From assembly GCA_900554545.1 (NCBI GenBank), contig USHW01000019.1:1-36409 (forward strand): a stretch of DNA of 36,409 nucleotides. The letters run 5' to 3'. The DNA is from an uncultured Prevotella sp. GTDB taxonomy: Bacteria > Bacteroidota > Bacteroidia > Bacteroidales > Bacteroidaceae. The position numbers and the translations under genes are program-made. Shown piece by piece: positions 8,429-15,026 of this stretch (its first letter is position 1; each line of letters starts with the position of its first letter). A model generated the notes under the pieces. The model did not search any database. It saw only the letters and a list, made by a program, of their open reading frames with translations, and had not been told where the DNA came from.

Positions 8429-9529
8429 GTGAACGTATATATATATAGTATTATTGTGGTGTTCGTGATAAGCGTGGCGTGCGGCTTCGTCTTTATCCCG
8501 GCGATACTCAATTTCTGCAAGGCCAAGAACCTTTATGACATGCCTAATGCCCGGAAGGTGCATAAGGATGCCGTTCCGCGGCTTGGCGGAGTCGCTTTCA
8601 TGCCGAGCATGTCCATAGCGTTCGCCGTGGCGTTGCTTGTCATTAATTCAACGCAAGAGTTGATTTCAATAAACGTCTGGAGCCTTTTTTTCCTCATAAG
8701 CATACTCATTATTTATGCGACTGGCATTGTTGACGATGTGCTCGGGCTTCCGGCGCATGTCAAGTTTATTGTCCAGGTGGTTGCCGCCTGCATGCTTCCG
8801 CTTGCCAATCTGTACCTGAACGATTTTTACGGCTTCATGGGGATACACGGGATTCCTTACAGCATAGGCTTCCCCTTGACGGTGCTTGTCATAGTGTTCA
8901 TAGACAACGCTATCAACCTTATCGACGGGATTGACGGTCTTGCGGCAAGCCTTTCAATCTTGGCATTCTGCGGTTTCATCTACATGTTCGCCTTGCAGGG
9001 CATCTGGTCTTATGCCATCATGATATCGGGGCTTGTGGGTGTGCTGGTGTCTTTTCTTTATTTCAATGTTTTCGGCGATGTTTCCAAGAACAGGAAAATC
9101 TTTATGGGCGATGCCGGCAGCCTTACCCTGGGGTTCATATTGGGAGTGCTCTGCGTGAAATACTCGATGTACAACGAGCATGTTATGTTTCGCCACGCCT
9201 TCGATTTCATAATGCCTTACACGCTGCTCATCGTCCCCGTGTTGGATGCCGTAAGGGTATCGCTCGTCAGGATGTTCCATGGCGTGTCGCCGTTCAAGGC
9301 TGACAAGCGTCACATCCATCACAAGTTCATCCGCGCCGGGCTGTCCCAGCATCAGGCGTTGCTGTGCATCGTGGCCGTGGCCGTGGCATACATCGTGCTC
9401 AACTGTCTGCTGTTGAAGGTTGTTGACAATACTTTGGTGGTCGTGGCCGATGTGGTCTTGTATGTTATTTTGAACCTTGTGCTCAACGTTTTCATACGTA
9501 GAAAGGAGTTGGCCGCAGCCAGGCTGTAA
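8429..9529 (+). CDS. WecA/TagO-like undecaprenyl-phosphate N-acetylhexosamine-1-phosphate transferase
   Basis: 366 residues with a GTG start and about ten membrane segments. It belongs to the MraY/WecA family (PF00953). Visible signatures are RKVHKDAVPRLGG (42-54), the aspartates of VDDVLGL (101-107), NLIDGIDGL (163-171), FMGDAGS (225-231) and the histidine loop HIHHKF (295-300). It makes an undecaprenyl-PP-linked sugar at the inner membrane, the first step of a cell-surface glycan or protein glycan. WecA-type rather than MraY is favoured because it stands alone, away from murein genes. Its role is separate from the priming enzyme of the polysaccharide locus on the other strand. Confidence 0.88.
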   Translation: MNVYIYSIIVVFVISVACGFVFIPAILNFCKAKNLYDMPNARKVHKDAVPRLGGVAFMPSMSIAFAVALLVINSTQELISINVWSLFFLISILIIYATGIVDDVLGLPAHVKFIVQVVAACMLPLANLYLNDFYGFMGIHGIPYSIGFPLTVLVIVFIDNAINLIDGIDGLAASLSILAFCGFIYMFALQGIWSYAIMISGLVGVLVSFLYFNVFGDVSKNRKIFMGDAGSLTLGFILGVLCVKYSMYNEHVMFRHAFDFIMPYTLLIVPVLDAVRVSLVRMFHGVSPFKADKRHIHHKFIRAGLSQHQALLCIVAVAVAYIVLNCLLLKVVDNTLVVVADVVLYVILNLVLNVFIRRKELAAARL

Positions 9530-9631
9530 AGCGGTAACCCTGCTTCCTTGTTTCGGGAAAACTTAGAATGTGGCATAGGGAGTGGAGAGTCGCGGCAGCA
9601 TTCATGGGCGTCTGCCGGCAGGGCAAATCAT

Positions 9632-9663
9632 AATTGTCAATTATTCATTTTCAATTGTCAATC
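9632..9663. repeat. Solo arm of 7-nt tandem repeats
   Basis: Four imperfect 7-nt repeats of the type AATTGTC/AATTATT follow each other between the WecA-like gene and the 22-nt array. They resemble the arms of the inverted-repeat elements elsewhere in the window, but no partner arm was seen here. Confidence 0.5.
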
Positions 9664-9772
9664 CGAAAGGTCGTCTTTTGCATCGTAAAAGACGGCCTTT
9701 TGGCTTGTAAAAGGTGGCTTTTTGCAGCGCGTTTTGCCGTCTTTTGCAAAACGCCTTGTGCAAGGCGTTTTC
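9664..9772. repeat. 22-nt palindromic-unit array, copy R1
   Basis: Three clear units of the dispersed 22-nt repeat (core like AAAAGACGGCCTTTTG) follow each other from 9664 and run into a GC-richer inverted repeat (GCAAAACGCC and GGCGTTTTCC). It lacks the flanking motif found with most other copies and is the least regular. It occupies much of the 9530-9982 gap, which otherwise holds the solo 7-nt arm and the promoter of the next operon. Confidence 0.75.
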
Positions 9773-9888
9773 CGGCTTGCGTGCTTCCGCCTGTCGTAAG
9801 GCCGCCGCTTTATGTGTTTCAATACTGTTTCCAACGTTTGGCGAAGGTGTTTCCTTCGGCGCAGGAAAGCAAAAAAAGACGTTTTTGT

Positions 9889-9961
9889 TTTGCCGTTAAC
9901 ATTACATGACGTATCTTTGCAAATGATAAGCTGCACTCGGAAATGTGCAAGCAAGCTTGCA
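9889..9961 (+). promoter_or_regulatory. Promoter plus hairpin module, copy B, before the nuclease operon
   Basis: TTTG (9889-9892) and TATCTTTG (9912-9919) are 19 nt apart, a canonical promoter. It is followed by the module motif GCTGCACTCGGAAA and a hairpin with arms TGCAAG (9946-9951) and CTTGCA (9956-9961) around the loop CAAG. The right-hand half of the module is missing compared with copies A and C. The start codon follows 21 nt after the hairpin, so the hairpin would lie in the 5' leader. Confidence 0.75.
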
Positions 9962-9982
9962 TTACGATATTAAAAAGTTATT

Positions 9983-11032
9983 ATGAAGAAACTCATTTTT
10001 ATTTTCATACTGTCGTTCTCACTCGTGGCAGTATGCGGTTTTGCCCAGAAAAAGTTTTCGGTTTACGCCGTAGGATTTTACAATCAGGAAAATCTTTTTG
10101 ACACTTGCCACGATGAGGGCAAGAACGACTATGAGTTCCTGCCATCCGGTTCGTATCGCTGGACCGGGTTGAAATACTCGCACAAGCTGCGCAACATGGC
10201 GCGTGTGCTTGCCGAGATGGGCACCGACAAGCTGCCGCAAGTAGGCTGCGCGGTAATCGGTTTGTCTGAGGTGGAGAACTCGAAGGTGCTTGACGACCTT
10301 ACCGCACAAGAGCCTTTGCGCGCGCGCGGATATAAATATGTACACGTGGAAGGCCCCGACAGGCGCGGTGTTGACTGCGCAATGCTGTACAACCCGGCAC
10401 TGTTCAAGGTCGGAACGGTCAACCTCCTGCCTTATGTGCCTGACTCGTCGATGAAAGACTACTATGCTACCCGCGGTTTCCTTACCGTTACTGGCGAGAT
10501 GGGCGGCGACCAGGTATGCTTCATCGTTTGCCACTGGCCGAGCCGTGCGGCAGGCCCTTCTTACAGAAACCACGCCGCTGCGCAGGTGAAAGCCATCAAG
10601 GACTCGCTGCTGAGGGTAAATCCCGACATGAAGGTGATGGTGATGGGCGACATGAACGACGACCCGACGAACAAGAGTATGAAAGACATCCTCCGCGCAT
10701 TGCCCGACAAAGACGATGTGGGCGAGGGCGACATGTACAACCCTTGGTACAACCTGCTTGCCAAAGAGGGGCAGGGCACGCTGTCATATCAAGGTTCGTG
10801 GAACCTGTTTGACCAGATTGTGCTTACTCCGAACATGATTGACAAGAATGGCAAGAGGGACTATTCAACGCTTAAATTCTGGACCAACCAGATATTCCGC
10901 CGCGACTATATCATCAACAAGGAAGGCCGTTACAAGGGTATTCCCAAGCGTACACATGCCGGCGGAGCATGGCTTGACGGCTACAGCGACCACCTGCCGG
11001 TTATCGTCTACCTTGTAAAGGAGCAGCAATGA
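9983..11032 (+). CDS. Secreted endonuclease/exonuclease/phosphatase (EEP) family protein
   Basis: 349 residues with a signal peptide (MKKLIFIFILSFSLVAVCGF, cleavage probably after FAQ). The EEP metal-dependent fold is recognisable from its ordered motifs: FYNQENLFD near the N-terminus, GLSEVEN (metal-binding glutamate), HWPSR (histidine), GDMNDDP (Asp/Asn pair) and a C-terminal SDHLPV (Asp-His pair). The family hydrolyses phosphodiesters in nucleic acids, nucleotides or lipids in the periplasm or outside. The first position in an operon with a uracil-DNA glycosylase-like protein and uridine kinase favours a nucleic-acid substrate, but this is inference. Its stop overlaps the next start (ATGA). 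Confidence 0.88.
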   Translation: MKKLIFIFILSFSLVAVCGFAQKKFSVYAVGFYNQENLFDTCHDEGKNDYEFLPSGSYRWTGLKYSHKLRNMARVLAEMGTDKLPQVGCAVIGLSEVENSKVLDDLTAQEPLRARGYKYVHVEGPDRRGVDCAMLYNPALFKVGTVNLLPYVPDSSMKDYYATRGFLTVTGEMGGDQVCFIVCHWPSRAAGPSYRNHAAAQVKAIKDSLLRVNPDMKVMVMGDMNDDPTNKSMKDILRALPDKDDVGEGDMYNPWYNLLAKEGQGTLSYQGSWNLFDQIVLTPNMIDKNGKRDYSTLKFWTNQIFRRDYIINKEGRYKGIPKRTHAGGAWLDGYSDHLPVIVYLVKEQQ

Positions 11033-11610
11033 ATGGCGTAGAGAGCCATCCGCTGCAACCGTTCCTTCCGCCAGACGCACGCCTGCTGATGCTCGGCAGC
11101 TTTCCGCCGTCGCGCCGCCGCTGGTGCATGGACTTCTTTTACCCGAATTTCATCAACGACATGTGGCGCATTTTCGGGCTTGTGTTTTTCGGGGACAAGG
11201 AACGTTTTGTAGACGTAGAGCGGTCGGTTTTCCGCCGCGAAGACATCATGCGCTTTCTTGAAGAGAAAGGCGTGGCCCTGTATGACACGGCCTGTGCCGT
11301 GCGGCGGACGAAGAACACGGCGTCAGACAAAGACCTTGAAATAGTCACTCCGACTGATATTGACGCCCTGCTGCGCCGCATCCCGTCGTGTGTCGCCGTT
11401 GCAACCACGGGTCAGAAGGCAACCGACGTGTTCACGTCGCACTTCGGCATGCGGCAGCCGAAGGTCGGAACGTCGGAGCCTTTCGCCTTCGAAGGCCGCC
11501 AGATGCGGCTTTACAGGATGCCGAGCAGCTCGCGGGCATACCCCATGAAGGTGGAAAACAAGGCCGCATACTATGAAAAAATGTTTGAGGAAATAGGCTT
11601 GAAAGACTGA
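11029..11610 (+). CDS. Uracil-DNA glycosylase family protein
   Basis: 193 residues. The N-terminal motif LLMLGSFPPS (19-28) matches the G-x-x-P active-site loop of the uracil-DNA glycosylase superfamily. The C-terminal MPSSSRAYPM resembles the second DNA-binding loop of the MUG/DUF4918-like subgroup. It is shorter than E. coli Ung and lacks its water-activating motif GQDPYH. It probably recognises deaminated or mismatched bases, but activity is uncertain. It overlaps the EEP gene by 4 nt and precedes udk by 4 nt, so all three are probably translated from one mRNA. Confidence 0.8.
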   Translation: MNGVESHPLQPFLPPDARLLMLGSFPPSRRRWCMDFFYPNFINDMWRIFGLVFFGDKERFVDVERSVFRREDIMRFLEEKGVALYDTACAVRRTKNTASDKDLEIVTPTDIDALLRRIPSCVAVATTGQKATDVFTSHFGMRQPKVGTSEPFAFEGRQMRLYRMPSSSRAYPMKVENKAAYYEKMFEEIGLKD

Positions 11611-11614
11611 TTTT

Positions 11615-12223
11615 ATGACAATAATAGGCATAGCCGGAGGTACAGGTTCCGGCAAGACAACCGTAGTAAGGAAGATTGTGGAGGCGTTGCCTCCGCATTA
11701 TGTCGTTGTTGTACCTCTCGATTCGTATTACAATGACACGTCGCACATGACCGAGGAGGAACGCCGTGCCATAAACTTCGACCATCCCGACGCCTTTGAC
11801 TGGAAGCTGCTTGTAAAGCACATGAACGAACTGCGCAACGGCAGGGCTGTTGAGCAGCCCACTTATTCATACCTGCTTTGCAACCGGTTGAAGGAAACCG
11901 TACATGTAGAACCGCGCCCGGTAATCATCATTGAGGGAATTATGACGCTGCTGAACAAGAAGCTCCGCGACATGATGGACCTCAAGATATTCGTCGATAC
12001 GGACTCTGACGAGCGCCTGATACGCAACATACAGCGCGACGTATTGGAACGTGGACGCACGGTGGAGATGGTTATCGACCGTTACCTTGGTGTGCTGAAG
12101 CCGATGCACGAGCAGTTTATCGAGCCGACAAAGAAATACGCCGACCTGATAATACCGCAGGGAGGAGAGAACCATACGGGCATAGACATACTCTGCAAGT
12201 ATATCGAGAGCATAGTAAAATGA
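11615..12223 (+). CDS. udk: Uridine kinase
   Basis: 202 residues with the Walker A loop GGTGSGKTT (8-16), the substrate-binding DSYYND segment, NFDHPDAFD, the YSYLLCNR region, and the EGIMTL motif. It phosphorylates uridine and cytidine to UMP and CMP with ATP or GTP, the pyrimidine salvage step. It is the last gene of the three-gene operon from 9983. Length and motifs are normal for the family. Confidence 0.95.
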   Translation: MTIIGIAGGTGSGKTTVVRKIVEALPPHYVVVVPLDSYYNDTSHMTEEERRAINFDHPDAFDWKLLVKHMNELRNGRAVEQPTYSYLLCNRLKETVHVEPRPVIIIEGIMTLLNKKLRDMMDLKIFVDTDSDERLIRNIQRDVLERGRTVEMVIDRYLGVLKPMHEQFIEPTKKYADLIIPQGGENHTGIDILCKYIESIVK

Positions 12224-12232
12224 AAGATTTTC

Positions 12233-12326
12233 AATTAAGAATTAAGAGTTAAGAATTAAGAAAACATGTCTTGAAGGCAGCCTGCAAAAGGTATTTTTCT
12301 TAATTCTTAACTCTTAATTCTCAATT
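12233..12326. repeat. 7-nt-arm inverted-repeat element H1 between convergent genes
   Basis: The left arm (12233-12264) is a run of ATTAAGA-type heptanucleotides, and the right arm (12294-12326) is its near-perfect complement with one mismatch. About 30 nt of unique sequence separates them. It fills the whole gap between udk and the convergent DUF308 gene, and its right arm supplies the last codons and stop of the latter. It can act as a bidirectional terminator because both arms end in A or T runs next to the loop. Confidence 0.85.
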
Positions 12327-12891
12327 CGTTTTTCGTTTCCCGGTATATTTTCACTGCGTTGACGCACTCAGTAACGCCGTAGAACAGCAGGCACCAGCCG
12401 ATTATGAGCAACGGCAGTTCGGCCGACTCCATCGGCTTTACGATAACGAAGATGCCGGTGATTAGGATTACCGACGGACAGACCCAGAACCATGCAGGCA
12501 CGCGGAAGACGCGCCTTGCCCCGGCAAGTGCGATGAACTGGTTGACGGCTCCAAGGATGATGAGCACGCCGAGCACGTACATCAGCGACTTTACGAACGT
12601 GCCGGGGATGACGGCAAGTATCAGTCCGAGCAGTATGCTGCCTATGCCCACGAGGGGGAACGGCGGCCTCGGCGAGGCGATAAGCCGCCCTTCGGCGTCG
12701 TAAATCTCCGCACCGACGGCGTTTTTGCGGGCGTTAAGGTATGTGGCGCATGATATTACACCCGACACGAGGAACATGACGCCTATGGCAATGGTTATCC
12801 AGCGCACCGTGCTGTCGGGATTGTTGATTAGCAATATGCCTGTGATGATTGCGCAGATTGCGCGGAAAACCGAGCTTCTCAATGTCTTCAT
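12307..12891 (-). CDS. DUF308/HdeD-like membrane protein
   Basis: 194 residues from the ATG at 12891; the frame is open 16 codons further upstream, but that region contains the promoter. Six hydrophobic segments in two similar halves (for example ITGILLINNPDSTVRWITIAIG, and later LITGIFVIVKPMESAELPLLIIG) match the DUF308 repeat of HdeD, a protein linked to acid resistance in enterobacteria. The role here is unknown. The last residues (ELRIKS) are encoded by the H1 repeat arm, so the C-terminus was probably changed by the repeat. Confidence 0.82.
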   Translation of the reverse strand: MKTLRSSVFRAICAIITGILLINNPDSTVRWITIAIGVMFLVSGVISCATYLNARKNAVGAEIYDAEGRLIASPRPPFPLVGIGSILLGLILAVIPGTFVKSLMYVLGVLIILGAVNQFIALAGARRVFRVPAWFWVCPSVILITGIFVIVKPMESAELPLLIIGWCLLFYGVTECVNAVKIYRETKNELRIKS

Positions 12892-12918
12892 GGTTAACTT
12901 GTATATGTTTGTTAGCCC

Positions 12919-12949
12919 CAAAGTTAAGGAAAATATCATATAGAAACAA
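12919..12949 (-). promoter_or_regulatory. Promoter of the DUF308 gene
   Basis: On the minus strand TTG (12949-12947) and TAACTTTG (12926-12919) are separated by 20 nt, matching the Bacteroidetes consensus. The -7 box lies 27 nt before the chosen ATG, which supports that start. Confidence 0.75.
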
Positions 12950-12976
12950 GACTTTTCGTCACTTTTACGTAAAAAT

Positions 12977-13486
12977 ATGACAACACTTTACCTTGTCCGA
13001 CACGGCGAGACCGTGGACAACGCAAACCGCATAATGCAGGGACAGACGCAGGGAGAGCTTACCGCCAATGGCAGGGAACAGGCGCGGGAGGTTGCCTTGA
13101 AGATGGCCTCCGTGCATATCGACGCTTTTGTTTCAAGCGACCTGAAGCGTTCTTATGATACGTGCAGCATCATCGCAGAGCCTCACGGTGCAACTGTAAC
13201 GGCCACTCCTTTGCTGCGCGAGAGAGACTGGGGCGGCTTTACCGGCAGGTACATTCCCGACTTGAAGGACGAGCCTTGGCCTGAAGACATCGAGTCGCTG
13301 GAGGCTTTGAGGGCGCGCGCCGCCAAGTTTCTTGACTACATCCGGGCGGAGTTCCCCTCGCAGGTTGTGCTTGCCGTGGGGCATGGCATCATCAACAAGG
13401 CAGTGCAGTCGGTATTCTACGACAAGCCGATGCAGGAAATCAAGCCGATGGCTAACGCCGAGGTGCGTGTGCTTGAGCTGGGGTGA
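12977..13486 (+). CDS. Histidine phosphatase family protein (phosphoglycerate mutase-like)
   Basis: 169 residues with the RHGET motif at 8-12 (phospho-accepting H9), a second arginine in SSDLKRSYDT, the acidic ERDWGGFTG segment and the second catalytic histidine in AVGHG. It is a small single-domain member of the histidine phosphatase superfamily. Substrates of close relatives include phosphosugars, alpha-ribazole phosphate and 3-phosphoglycerate, and the sequence alone does not decide. It is divergent from the DUF308 gene and convergent with the basic secreted protein gene. Confidence 0.88.
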   Translation: MTTLYLVRHGETVDNANRIMQGQTQGELTANGREQAREVALKMASVHIDAFVSSDLKRSYDTCSIIAEPHGATVTATPLLRERDWGGFTGRYIPDLKDEPWPEDIESLEALRARAAKFLDYIRAEFPSQVVLAVGHGIINKAVQSVFYDKPMQEIKPMANAEVRVLELG

Positions 13487-13510
13487 CGCGCTGCATAGGG
13501 TGCTTACAAC

Positions 13511-13548
13511 GAGAGGGCGGCGTGCCATGACGGCTGCGCCACCCTCTC
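13511..13548. terminator. Hairpin between convergent genes, probable bidirectional terminator
   Basis: GAGAGGG (13511-13517) pairs with CCCTCTC (13542-13548), and GGCG (13519-13522) with CGCC (13537-13540). It lies between the stops of two convergent genes. No long T tract follows, so the terminator call is moderate. Confidence 0.5.
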
Positions 13549-13589
13549 TTCATAGACAATCAATGTATTGGGGCTTATGTGTCGCGTGT

Positions 13590-14558
13590 TTACCTGCGTC
13601 CGCCGAAGTGTCCTCCGCCGCTTCTTCCACTGCTTTTCGCCGTGCTGCCGCGTGAGCTGCTTGGACGGCTAATGCTGCCTGTTGTCCGCGTGGGCCTGCT
13701 GTTTGTCCTGACTGCCGGGCGCGAAGTGCTGCGCTTCGGTGTGAATGTAGCGTTGGGCTTGCGCGCTGTTCCCGTGGTTGAAGGCCGCTTTAAGCTGTTC
13801 TGGTTCAAGTGGCGGCGGCTTGTGCTTGACGGCTTTACCGTTTTGCGTGTGCTGCTTTCGCGGTTGTTGCGAGGCTGGAAACGGTGTCCTTTGAAGCTTG
13901 CCGACGGCTGTTTTTTGTCGTATCTGCCGCTTTGAGGCCTGACTGAAGACGTGTTTACGGCCTTTCCTCCGCGGTGACCGCTGAAGTTGCCGCCCCTTTG
14001 TGGCTGCCTTTTGTTTCCTCCAAGGTCTTTCTTGTGGAAGTCCCCACGGTCGAAACGGTCCCTGAGTCCGTGCCCTTTCGATGCCGCTCCGTGGTGGAAG
14101 GTGCGCCCCTTGTACCAGCTGTGCCCTCCGTTGTGGTGCCAGCTGTGCCCTCCGCGGTAAGTGATGTATATCTGCGGGCGGCCGAAGTAGTAATAGTGGC
14201 GGTGCGGATAGCGCGAGTAAACGGCAAAGTGCCATACGCCGGCAGTCCAGTACAGCGGTCTGTAGAAGTACGTTGCGGCGCAGAAAGCGCGGTATTGCCA
14301 GTCCAGCAGGATGTAGCTAAGGTCGAGGTTGCGCTGCCTCCAATACGCCTCGTATAGGTCGTCGGGCGTGTTTATGCTCATAAGGTAGTCGAGGTTCACC
14401 TCGTAGGCGGCGTCATACTGTTCTTCGGTCAGGTTAAGTTCGTAGGCCATCTTGTCCGTCAGGAACAGAGCCTGGTCGCGTGCCTGCTCGTAGCTCATTG
14501 CGCTTGCGGTGGCCGTCATGGTGGCGAGAACCGTGATTATGGTAGCTATACGTTTCAT
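13590..14558 (-). CDS. Secreted protein with a basic, disordered Gly/Arg/Ser-rich C-terminus
   Basis: 322 residues from the ATG at 14558; the frame continues upstream only through repeats and promoter. A signal peptide (1-20, ending ATASA) is followed by a helical, tyrosine-rich domain (about 22-85, YELNLTEEQYDAAYEVNLDY) that resembles the LTEEQ helix pairs of small periplasmic stress proteins. Next is a Tyr/His/Trp-rich stretch with two GGHSW repeats (about 140-155), and then about 150 residues dominated by R, S, G, K, T and P with almost no hydrophobic residues. I do not recognise the family. The tail is strongly cationic and could bind nucleic acid, polysaccharide or the cell wall. It is convergent with the histidine phosphatase gene. 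TTACTTTG upstream (minus strand, near 14591-14598) is one base off the -7 consensus. Confidence 0.75.
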   Translation of the reverse strand: MKRIATIITVLATMTATASAMSYEQARDQALFLTDKMAYELNLTEEQYDAAYEVNLDYLMSINTPDDLYEAYWRQRNLDLSYILLDWQYRAFCAATYFYRPLYWTAGVWHFAVYSRYPHRHYYYFGRPQIYITYRGGHSWHHNGGHSWYKGRTFHHGAASKGHGLRDRFDRGDFHKKDLGGNKRQPQRGGNFSGHRGGKAVNTSSVRPQSGRYDKKQPSASFKGHRFQPRNNRESSTRKTVKPSSTSRRHLNQNSLKRPSTTGTARKPNATFTPKRSTSRPAVRTNSRPTRTTGSISRPSSSRGSTAKSSGRSGGGHFGGRR

Positions 14559-14787
14559 GATGACAATCTTTTTTGTTCTGTTTCCTGCTGCAAAGTAACA
14601 TATAATCCGCCTCATGCCGAAAGGTTTTTCCCTAACTTTCATGGGGAAATTCCCTATTCTTATGGCTTGCCGGCGTCCGTGCCGGCATGCACTGACGGTT
14701 GAAGTACGCTGATATGCGGCAGCGTTTTTAGTGTTGCCGTCCTTGCGCCTGCAACATGCTGATTTACAGCTGGTTGCAAATGGTGCT
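14559..14787. other. Intergenic stretch before array R2
   Basis: This part of the 468-nt gap between divergent genes holds the leader of the basic secreted protein and a GC-rich segment around 14665-14700 with GCCGGC and GTGCCGGC repeats. At 14753-14787 is the conserved flank of the 22-nt array (GCAAC, CTGATT and TTGCAAA motifs). No gene is supported. Confidence 0.5.
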
Positions 14788-14875
14788 GCAAAAGGGCGTC
14801 TTTCGCTTTGTAAAAGGTGGCCTTTCAGGCGGTAAAATGTGCTCTTTTGCACGGCAAGACACGGCCTTTGGCAAA
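14788..14875. repeat. 22-nt palindromic-unit array, copy R2
   Basis: Four consecutive 22-nt units start at 14788, 14810, 14832 and 14854. Each carries a palindromic core of the AAAAGGTGGCCTTT type and a variable 6-8 nt joint. The conserved flank precedes the array on the left. It lies between divergent promoters, so it is not simply a terminator. Confidence 0.85.
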
Positions 14876-14967
14876 ACGGCATGCGGCGGACGGCAGTTTG
14901 TTTTTGGGGATAGTGTTACGCCTGCGTTAAATTTTTCTCCTGTTGCAATACAAATTTCAACATTCAT

Positions 14968-14998
14968 TTTGAGATTTATTCTATTTCGCTTAACTTTG
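14968..14998 (+). promoter_or_regulatory. Promoter of the TonB-dependent receptor operon
   Basis: TTTG (14968-14971) and TAACTTTG (14991-14998) are 19 nt apart, the canonical Bacteroidetes layout. The start codon of the receptor gene lies 29 nt downstream. Confidence 0.85.
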
Positions 14999-15026
14999 CA
15001 ACGAGTATTAACAAAACACATTATCT

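Noticed and set aside
6454..9529. A polysaccharide utilisation locus around the GH43 gene
   Set aside because: No SusC/SusD pair, hybrid two-component sensor or second glycosidase is adjacent. The nearest TonB receptor is over 6 kb away in another operon and lacks a SusD partner.
14788..14875. 22-nt repeats as a CRISPR array
   Set aside because: Repeats are too short, spacers would be only 6-8 nt, units vary in sequence, arrays always have about four units and are scattered, and no cas gene is present.
14559..15026. N-terminal extension of the basic secreted protein to 14882
   Set aside because: The upstream codons run through the 22-nt array. The ATG at 14558 begins a clear signal peptide.
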